In this document: piece by piece, positions 34,495-42,200 of the stretch | Layout of the letters: every line of letters begins with the position of its first letter | How positions within the stretch are numbered: position 1 is the stretch's first letter | From: Oligoflexus sp. | GTDB taxonomy: Bacteria > Bdellovibrionota_B > Oligoflexia > Oligoflexales > Oligoflexaceae | DNA length: 64,000 bases | Reading direction: 5' to 3' | Assembly: GCF_035712445.1 (NCBI RefSeq) | Contig: NZ_DASTAT010000134.1 | Coordinates: forward strand, 1 to 64,000 | The notes under the pieces: generated by a model | What the model was told of the DNA's origin: nothing | Database searches by the model: none | Seen by the model: only the letters and a program-made list of their open reading frames with translations | Program-made: the position numbers and the translations under genes

Positions 34495-35598
34495 ATGCAA
34501 AGACTGGCCAAAGCCTGTTTGATGAGCTGCTTGGGAGTTTTCACTCTCCCTGCGCTCGCAATCACTGACCTGCGCCCGGTGACTTTGCCTTTCACGCAGG
34601 ATCTTAATACGATGCGTGCAAGTCTCACCCTGCCGGTTACAGATCATGTCCAAAAAATCACCATTCCGTCCAAGAAGCTGAAGACAAGGGCCTATAATCC
34701 CAAGAAGGATGAAACCATCGAGCCGATCAGCATCACGGTTCCGCGTTCGGAATCGGGTGTGAGCGAGTTGGCAAGGCGCCTCGCATCAGGGGAAAGCAGT
34801 GATCAGCTGCAGACGCTCCTTTTTGATCGCATCAAAAAGCAGGGACCGACTACGCGCGCGACGGTGAAGATTGAACTTCAGCCTGATGACTTCAAGCTCA
34901 TCAACTTTCAATCCTTGAGCCAGGAACTCTCCAAGGAGCACCATCAGGTGACGGTGAAGACCAAGGAACTGGCGGCCGAGAAAGATACCTGGAATGAGTT
35001 TCGTAATCAGCTGAGCTATATCCTGCCTCGCGATCAGCTGGCCCGTATCAACAAAAAGGTGAGAAACGGCGTCGACCTTGTTTTGGATGATGACCTCTTG
35101 CCCACCTTTGCGAAGAAGATGGCGGGAAAATTCATCATCTATCGCGGACCCAACTGCTTCCATGCGGCCCTGGCTTTCTTTGATCAGCACCTGACCCGCG
35201 CTCCTTCGATCAACGTGAAGGAAGAAGAGGGCTATCACAGGGCCATGATCAACTATGATGAGCTATGGCGGGTCATCAGCAGCGAGTTCTATGAGATCGA
35301 CCCCCGCAATACCCCGCTTAAATACGGGGATCTGATGGTGTTTTTTGGGGTTCCCCAGGAATCGCCCAAGCACATCAACTTCAAATGGATTCGTCATACC
35401 GCCATTTACCTTTTTGGCCCCTACACCTTTTCCAAGGGGTCGAAGTCGCCCAATACGCCTTACTCCGTGAAAAAACTGGAGGATGAGTGGTCAACATGGC
35501 GTTCTTTAACTCAGAATCTAGGCGTCAAGATCTACCGCCGCCAGCTGAACCTGTCATCCGGACGATTGCCTGTGAAGCGTGACGACTGGATCTATTGA
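34495..35598 (+). CDS. Secreted protein, possible NlpC/P60-like cysteine hydrolase (367 aa)
   Basis: The signal peptide covers residues 1 to about 22 (CLMSCLGVFTLPALA). The N-terminal half is rich in Lys and coiled-coil-like. The C-terminal half has the order GPNCFHAAL (about 219-227), LKYGDLMVFFG (about 278-288) and IRHTAIYLFG (about 301-310). This order, Cys at a helix start, a G-D-L strand, then His at a strand start, is typical of NlpC/P60-like papain-fold peptidases. No substrate residues can be confirmed and the family match is inference. ATG 34495 has GGGAG upstream; an upstream in-frame ATG at 34390 lacks a signal peptide. Confidence 0.7.
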   Translation: MQRLAKACLMSCLGVFTLPALAITDLRPVTLPFTQDLNTMRASLTLPVTDHVQKITIPSKKLKTRAYNPKKDETIEPISITVPRSESGVSELARRLASGESSDQLQTLLFDRIKKQGPTTRATVKIELQPDDFKLINFQSLSQELSKEHHQVTVKTKELAAEKDTWNEFRNQLSYILPRDQLARINKKVRNGVDLVLDDDLLPTFAKKMAGKFIIYRGPNCFHAALAFFDQHLTRAPSINVKEEEGYHRAMINYDELWRVISSEFYEIDPRNTPLKYGDLMVFFGVPQESPKHINFKWIRHTAIYLFGPYTFSKGSKSPNTPYSVKKLEDEWSTWRSLTQNLGVKIYRRQLNLSSGRLPVKRDDWIY

Positions 35599-35715
35599 TT
35601 GACCTGTCTTGCTACTGAAGGAAAAGTGTTTTCCTGGCTCGTCAGGAGTGGTAATAAAAGCCCCCTGCGCCCTTCCTCGGCGCACTGGTTATCACTCCTC
35701 AATTAAAGATAAGCC

Positions 35716-37011
35716 ATGACAGTAGCAAAAACGCATCGCTCGACAGCCAAGATTTTTCGTAGTGAACGCTGGAAGAACGATCATAGTAAACAGTTTTTGA
35801 ACAAGCGCCCGGCAGCCCCTGCCCGTGACGACTCCTGTTGCGGTACGCATAGTCCGGTCCATGGTAATTACGAACAAAGCCTGGATGCGAAATACAAGAC
35901 CGCGCTGCAGAAGTTCCGTGAACAGGGACTTTTGGAAGGCGTGAGCGTCATTGAACCTGTGGCCTCGCCGCGCTCCACCGGCTATCGCACACACGCGAAA
36001 CTCGCTGTGCGTCACGTCCGTGAAGCGGTCGTGAAACCTGAAGCGACCGAACGCTTTGCCATCGGTCTTTTCGCAGCGAATTCCCATCAGGTGATTCACC
36101 TGAAAGAATGCCCGATGCACCGCGCCTCCATCAACCGCCTTCTGCCCGACCTGCAGGCGGAGCTGGAAGCCTCTAACCTTCAGCCTTACGATGAGGAAAC
36201 CCATACGGGTGACCTTCGCTATCTGGCCATCCGCGCCACGCATCTGACCGAAGAGCTGATGCTGACCTTTGTCACGCGTGAAGAGAAGGACAAGGTCGAG
36301 CTGAAGGCCATGATCCTTCGTTTGCGGCAGAAAGGGCACGTGATCGTGTCCGCGTTCCAGAACATCAATCCCAATCGCACCAATGCCATCTTCGGTTCGC
36401 TCAGCAAAAAGCTGGTCGGAGCGGATGGTCTGCGTGAGTCCCTCTGTGGCCTGACCTTTGAAATCGGTCCCACCAGTTTCTTTCAGGTCAATCCCTGGAC
36501 TGCGGAGATGATCTATCGCCGCGTGGAGCAGATCGGTGGTCATCGTCAGGGTGATGCCGTGGCCTGGGACCTTTACTGCGGAACGGGTCAGATTTCGATG
36601 CTGCTCGCGCAGGCGGGATACCGGACACTTGGTATCGAAGAAAACCCACAGGCCATTGGTGATGCGGAAGCCAACTGTGTGCGCAATGCAATCCCGGCTG
36701 CGCTCCGTCCCGCTTATATTTCGGGCCGCGTGGAAGATCTGGACGGACGTTTCCCCAGCTGGTCGGAAAAGCCTGAATTGATCGTGGCCAACCCTTCACG
36801 CCGCGGACTGGCGCCTGCGGCCCGTGAACTGGTGCTGAACGGCCTCCGTCAGCGTCCTGGCAGCCGCTTTGTCTATGTGTCCTGTGAAGCGGAGACGCTC
36901 ATCCGTGATCTCGTGGAGCTGACCAAAGCCGGCCATAAGCTCCTCCAGCTTGAGTGTTTTGACATGTTCCCTTACACCGAAAAACTGGAATGGCTGGCCG
37001 TCATCCAGTAA
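35716..37011 (+). CDS. RNA m5U methyltransferase-like protein, TrmA/RlmC/RlmD family, without FeS cysteines
   Basis: Methylates C5 of uridine in rRNA or tRNA if active. The Rossmann motif DLYCGTGQISML (about 287-298), the FFQVNP loop (about 255), the catalytic Cys in YVSCEAETL (about 394) and the Glu-containing end MFPYTEKLEWL match. The N-terminal CX5CX2C iron-sulphur motif of RlmD is missing; only a CC pair remains. The usual DPPR motif reads VANPSRRG, a deviation in the base-binding loop. A second paralogue with the FeS motif lies at 62122-63402. The RBS is weak. Confidence 0.83.
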   Translation: MTVAKTHRSTAKIFRSERWKNDHSKQFLNKRPAAPARDDSCCGTHSPVHGNYEQSLDAKYKTALQKFREQGLLEGVSVIEPVASPRSTGYRTHAKLAVRHVREAVVKPEATERFAIGLFAANSHQVIHLKECPMHRASINRLLPDLQAELEASNLQPYDEETHTGDLRYLAIRATHLTEELMLTFVTREEKDKVELKAMILRLRQKGHVIVSAFQNINPNRTNAIFGSLSKKLVGADGLRESLCGLTFEIGPTSFFQVNPWTAEMIYRRVEQIGGHRQGDAVAWDLYCGTGQISMLLAQAGYRTLGIEENPQAIGDAEANCVRNAIPAALRPAYISGRVEDLDGRFPSWSEKPELIVANPSRRGLAPAARELVLNGLRQRPGSRFVYVSCEAETLIRDLVELTKAGHKLLQLECFDMFPYTEKLEWLAVIQ

Positions 37012-37104
37012 GTCCTTCCTTGAATACCTGGGAGCTGCCTCGACAAGCAGCTCCCGCCTGCGATATACAAGTGTTCAGCACCAACAAGATGGGCAGAACA
37101 CGCG

Positions 37105-37959
37105 ATGAGCTACGATAACTTCGTTCAACCGAATCCTGAAACATTGACCTACGGTCGTTATCTTCATGTTCATGATCTTTTGGGCCTGCAGCAGGAGCTG
37201 TCGGAGCCGAAAGAGCACGATGAACTTCTTTTTATTGTCATTCATCAGGTTTACGAACTTTGGTTCAAACAGATTCTGCATGAGCTGAAGCACTGTCAGG
37301 AATCCCTGGCCCGTGACGATATCATGCCCATGACCAAGGCCCTGCACCGGGTCACGACCATTCAGAAAGTCCTTTTGCAGCAGGTCGATATTCTGGAAAC
37401 CATGACCCCGACGGAATTCAATCGCTTCCGCAAAAATCTGAATCCCGCCAGTGGTTTTCAATCCTATCAGTTCCGTGAATTTGAATTCCGCCTGGGTATG
37501 AAAAATCCGGCTCATCTGCGCTTCTTTGCCCATGATGCGGTGGCATCGGCCAAACTTGAAGTCGCCATGCGCGAGCCCACGCTTTATGATCATTTTCTGC
37601 GTTATTTGAAACGGCAGGGTTTGGCTGTCCCCCAGGATGTGCTGGATCGTGATGTGACGCAGATTCCCAGCAGTCATCCCGAACTGGTCAAGCTCTTTAC
37701 CGGGATCTATCAAAACCCCGGACAGAATTATCAGCTCTATATGGTGCTGGAAGCGCTCGTCGATCTGGACGAACTTTTGGTACTATGGAGGTACCGTCAT
37801 GTGCAGATGGTGCGCCGGATGATCGGTGATCTTTCAGGAACCGGAGGTTCGCTGGGAGCCCGTTATCTGCAGTCCACGCTGAATAAAAACGCCTTCCCGG
37901 ATATCTGGGAGGTTCGCAATCATCTGGGGCAAGGCACGACGCCCTATGGGTCCCGCTGA
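37105..37959 (+). CDS. kynA: Tryptophan 2,3-dioxygenase
   Basis: Haem enzyme that opens the indole ring of L-tryptophan to N-formylkynurenine. The active-site segment VIHQVYELWFKQ (about 46-57), the substrate-carboxylate loop SGFQSYQFRE (about 114-123) and the proximal-haem His in WRYRHVQMV (about 229-237), followed by GTGGS, are all present. 284 aa is the usual length. It is followed 21 bp later by an aminotransferase gene. No formamidase or kynureninase is in the window. Confidence 0.96.
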   Translation: MSYDNFVQPNPETLTYGRYLHVHDLLGLQQELSEPKEHDELLFIVIHQVYELWFKQILHELKHCQESLARDDIMPMTKALHRVTTIQKVLLQQVDILETMTPTEFNRFRKNLNPASGFQSYQFREFEFRLGMKNPAHLRFFAHDAVASAKLEVAMREPTLYDHFLRYLKRQGLAVPQDVLDRDVTQIPSSHPELVKLFTGIYQNPGQNYQLYMVLEALVDLDELLVLWRYRHVQMVRRMIGDLSGTGGSLGARYLQSTLNKNAFPDIWEVRNHLGQGTTPYGSR

Positions 37960-37980
37960 AGAGCCGTTCAAGGAGAATGC

Positions 37981-39153
37981 ATGAGTCTGAATGAAGTCAC
38001 GCTCAATCTGCCGAATTATCCCATGGAAGAGCTGTCGAAGATTCGTCAGCGTCTGATCAGCCAGAACAAAAAGGTTTTCGACTTTGGAACGGGTGATCCC
38101 AAGATCCCCACCTGGGCTCCGATCCGCGAGGCGGTGGCGCAGAGCGTGACTCCTATCAGTCAGTATCCTGCCACCCGGGGTGGACCGGATCTGATTGAAT
38201 CCATCTGGGGCTATTGCAATCGGAACTTTGGCATTAAAAGCGGCCAGGGTTTCGATATCATGGCGACCAACGGCAGCAAGGAGGCGATTTTCCATATCGC
38301 GCTGTGCCTTGTGGGCCGCGCGGGTGGCAAGAAAATCATCGCCTATCCGGATCCCGGCTATCCCGTTTATCGCAGCTCCGCGCTCTACGCGGGCGGCATT
38401 CCCTATCCCATGCATCTGAAAGCCGAGAATGATTTTCAGATGGAACCATGGACTCTGCCCGAAGAGGTGCAGAAGAATATCGCGGCGCTGTGGATCAACT
38501 ATCCGCATAACCCCACAGGTGCGATCCTGAAGAAGGGTCATCTGGAAAAGATTATCGAATGGTGTGAAAAGCGCGATGTCGTTCTCTTGGCCGATGACTG
38601 CTACATCGACATTTACAATCCGGCCTGGGATAAGGAGGGAAAAAAACCTCTGACCCCGATCACCTATACCTCGAAAAATGTCTACTCCTTCATGAGCCTT
38701 TCCAAACGCTCGGGCATGACCGGCTATCGCAGTGGTTTTCTGATCGGCGATTCGCGTTATATGGGATTGGTGGGTACGGCCAGGGCCAACATGGGCGTTG
38801 GAACGCCGACGATGCTGCAGAAGGCGGCTGCTATTGCATGGGCTGATGACAGGCACGTGGCCGAGCGTCGGCAGATCTTTGCCAAACGCATCGAGCTGGC
38901 TATTCCCTATCTGCAAAAACTCGGCATGATCGAACACAAACCGGAAGCCACCTTCTATCTTTGGTGCAAGGTGCCCAAGGGCATGGATGATGTTGCGTTC
39001 TGTCTGCGTCTTGCGGAAGAGGGCGTGATCACCAGCCCTTCGCAGTGGCTCAGCGAGGGCATGAAGGGTTCCATGCGCTTTGCCCTCGTTCCCGAAGACC
39101 CGGATACGGTCGAGGCGATGGAGATCGTCACGCGTTTGGTCAAAAACTTATAA
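37981..39153 (+). CDS. PLP-dependent aminotransferase, class I/II (DapC/LL-DAP-like)
   Basis: Fold-type I aminotransferase. YPDPGYPVY (about 121-129), NYPHNPTG (about 176-183), the DD before YIDIY near 204, the Schiff-base Lys in SLSKRSGMTGYR (about 239-250), and RFAL near the C-terminus are all in place. Sequence style is closest to the DapC/LL-diaminopimelate aminotransferase group. Position behind kynA raises the possibility of a kynurenine or aromatic substrate; neither can be decided from sequence. AAGGAG precedes the ATG. Confidence 0.88.
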   Translation: MSLNEVTLNLPNYPMEELSKIRQRLISQNKKVFDFGTGDPKIPTWAPIREAVAQSVTPISQYPATRGGPDLIESIWGYCNRNFGIKSGQGFDIMATNGSKEAIFHIALCLVGRAGGKKIIAYPDPGYPVYRSSALYAGGIPYPMHLKAENDFQMEPWTLPEEVQKNIAALWINYPHNPTGAILKKGHLEKIIEWCEKRDVVLLADDCYIDIYNPAWDKEGKKPLTPITYTSKNVYSFMSLSKRSGMTGYRSGFLIGDSRYMGLVGTARANMGVGTPTMLQKAAAIAWADDRHVAERRQIFAKRIELAIPYLQKLGMIEHKPEATFYLWCKVPKGMDDVAFCLRLAEEGVITSPSQWLSEGMKGSMRFALVPEDPDTVEAMEIVTRLVKNL

Positions 39154-39292
39154 ACAGCATTTTCCCCTGTGCTGGCCGCATCCTCGTGGCCGGCCCTGAC
39201 TCCGCCCGGTATACCCAGCCTTATTTCCTGCGCCTGATCTCCGATAGCGATAGAGCAATAGTTTCATTGCAAGGCGTGATCCGAGAGGCTCT

Positions 39293-42200
39293 ATGTCCCT
39301 TGGCGGCAAATTTGGTTTGGAACTCCTCGACGTTCTGGAACTTCCAGGACGACCCTATCGCCTTGCGCGCGCGGTCCGGTCGAGCGATGGGCATGCCTTC
39401 CTGGTGAAAATCATTCCCGCCCGTCACGAAAGTGTGGCGCGTCTTCGAAGTGAATTCGCGCTTTTGCGTTCGCTATCGCTGCCCCTTTTTCCTGAGGCGC
39501 AGGTTTGGGAGCAGGATAACGAGGAATGCTGGGCGATTTATACCGGCCCGATTGTAACGCCTCTGCCTCGCGTTCTGGAACGGTCGGAAAGCACGGTCAG
39601 CGCTCGTTTGGATCTTGTCGTGAACCTGACGGAAGCTCTGGTCGAGCTGCACAAGCGCGGCTTCATCCTTTTGAATCTGAACCCATGGTCCTGCCTTGTG
39701 CGGGATGATGATCATAGCTTCATGTTCCTGGATGCGAGTCACATGCGCAGTCGATCACGCCGGGAATCCTCGCCGCCGCTAATCTTTGAACCGGATCCCG
39801 GCCACTGGCCCTACATGGCTCCTGAACAAACCGGGGTGAGCAATCAACCCGTGGATCAGCGCAGCGATCTTTATTCCCTGGGGATGACCCTTTATCAGCT
39901 CTTTGGCGGGGAATTGACCACGTCCCAGAAAAATCGCGATGAATGCAGCCACTGGCACATGACCATGATCCCGGATCAGCTGACCGATCGAATCATGAAT
40001 TTTTCACCGTATATTTCCGCGATCGTTGCGAAGCTCTGCAAGAAGCCGCCGCTGGAACGCTATCAAACATCCTGGGGCGTGCTGCAGGATTTGCGTGAAG
40101 CCCTGTCGTCATCCCAGGCGAATCTTCCCGATCAGATGCTGTCGATCGGCACTCGGGATGTTCCCGACGAGCTGCGTTTCCCTGATAAAATCTATGGGCG
40201 TGACGTTGAAATCGCCGAACTCGACGCCGTCTATCAGCGTTTCATCTCGGGTGAATCCGTCTCGCTTTTGGTGGAAGGCCGATCCGGCATCGGCAAAACG
40301 CGGCTGCTCGGACACATTCATGAGCTGAGCAAGGCCAGCGGCTGTCTTCTGGCTCGTGGATCCTCGGTGCCGGATACCACAACGAGGCCCTTTGCTCCCA
40401 TCATGGAAGCGGTCGATGAGCTTGTGCATCACCTTCTGCAAAAACCCCAGCGCGAGATGCTGGCCTGGCGGAAGAAAATCTTTGATAGCGTCGGTGAAAA
40501 CGTCGCGCTCATGATCCATCTCTGTCCTGATCTTTCGCTGGTGCTCGGCAATGCCGAGGATATTCCCTCGCTGCCGCCGAAAGAGGAGAAAATCCGTTTC
40601 GAGATGACGCTCAGGAATTTCATTCGCACCTTCTGCCAGCGCGAGCATCCGCTGATTCTTGTCTTCGAACAGGTGCAGTGGCTCGACAGTGGGACGCTGG
40701 ATATGCTCGATGCGATCCTGCGTGGGGATAAGATCGAGCATCTTTTCCTGATTCTGACCTATGCGACGGATACCAAGAACATTCGCTGCAAGGTCGAGAG
40801 TGTCACCGAGCTTCTGCAGTGCGCCTTCGTGCATCATGCCGTCATGCATCTGCACCCGCTTTCGACCAATAACATCTCCAGGCTTCTGGCGGAACTCTTC
40901 ATGATGGACCAGGACCGGGTGGAAGACCTGGCCGGGATCATCTTTCAAAAGACCGGCGGCGTGCCTCTTTTCGTTCGCAACATGATCCAGGGCCTGACCG
41001 AGCACGGCGCGATTTCCTTTGATTATCGGCGTTTCTGCTACTTTTGGAACCTCTCCATTGCCCAGCAGTGGAAGATCAATGACAGCATGGTCAATCACGT
41101 GCTGCTTCAGCTGCAGAAACTGCAGACCGGGGATGTCGATCTTTTGGGAGTGGCCGCCTGCATTGGCCGTGAATTCCGCGTCAATGATCTTCAGGCGGTG
41201 TCGGGGCTTGATATCGAAACCGTTCGCGCATCCCTCAGACGGGCCTGTGAGCGGGGCCTTACTTTCGTTGTGAATGATGACAGCTGGGACAAGGGCGAAG
41301 AGCAGTCCGATCGCTTTGTCATCGAAGGCCTTCTGCGTTTTGCCCATGAAGCGATTCGGGAAGTGGCCTCGGATGTTTTAACACCCGAAGCGAAAAGGTC
41401 CGTGCATCGTGCCATCGCCGAGCAGTACATGCTGCATGTGGCCGAAAGCGGGCAGCAGGATCGCCTCTTTTCCATCGTCGATCACTTCAATCAGAGCATC
41501 AACCGTGATCAGACCTGTGAAGACATCCGTCTTGCCGAGATGAACCTGGGTGCCGCACGCAAGGCCCGGGTTTCCGCGTCCTTTGCTCAGGCGCTGACAT
41601 ATCTTCATATGGCGGTCTTTTACCTGGGGGATAAGCCTTGGACGAAGTACTATCGCCAGTGTCTCGCCATCCACGAGGAAATGGCTATTGGCGCCTTCCT
41701 GAATAAGGACAAGGAGCTTTTGCATCAGGTGGTTGAAGAGGCGTTGAGGAACACCCGGGATCCGGTGGACACCATCGTCTTCCACGAAATGAAGATCGCC
41801 GAGATCATGAGCCGGGATCTGGAAGAAGCCCTTGATTATGCAGTGCCTGTCCTGAACATCTTCGGTTTTCATTTCCCCAAACGCCCTGGCACGATCTGGG
41901 TTCTTCTGCAACTTTTGCGAACTCTTGTTCGGATGAAAACCACCAATTACCTGCGCCGCCTTGAAAATGTCGGGCACTCGCACGATCTGCTCAGTGCGGC
42001 GGCGATCCGCATAGCGACCCGGGTGGGCTCGGCGGCCTACCTTGTCCGTCCCAATCTTATGCCTGTTCTGGTGACCAAAGGTTTTGAACTGGGCCTTAAA
42101 TACGGTCATGTCCCCTCGATGCCCTTCGCCTATGCCGGACTTTCAACGATACTGCTGGCTGTATTCGGTCAGTATCGCGAAGCCTTCCGTCTGGCCCGAT

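Noticed and set aside
35619..35635. Terminator after the secreted hydrolase-like gene
   Set aside because: AGGAAAA/TTTTCCT is a perfect but AT-rich stem without a T tract.
39171..39194. Terminator after the aminotransferase gene
   Set aside because: The GCTGGCC/GGCCGGC stem is strong, but no T tract follows.
40109..41347. Minus-strand 412-codon frame inside the 1739-aa gene
   Set aside because: It runs opposite conserved ATPase coding sequence and lacks any recognisable motif.
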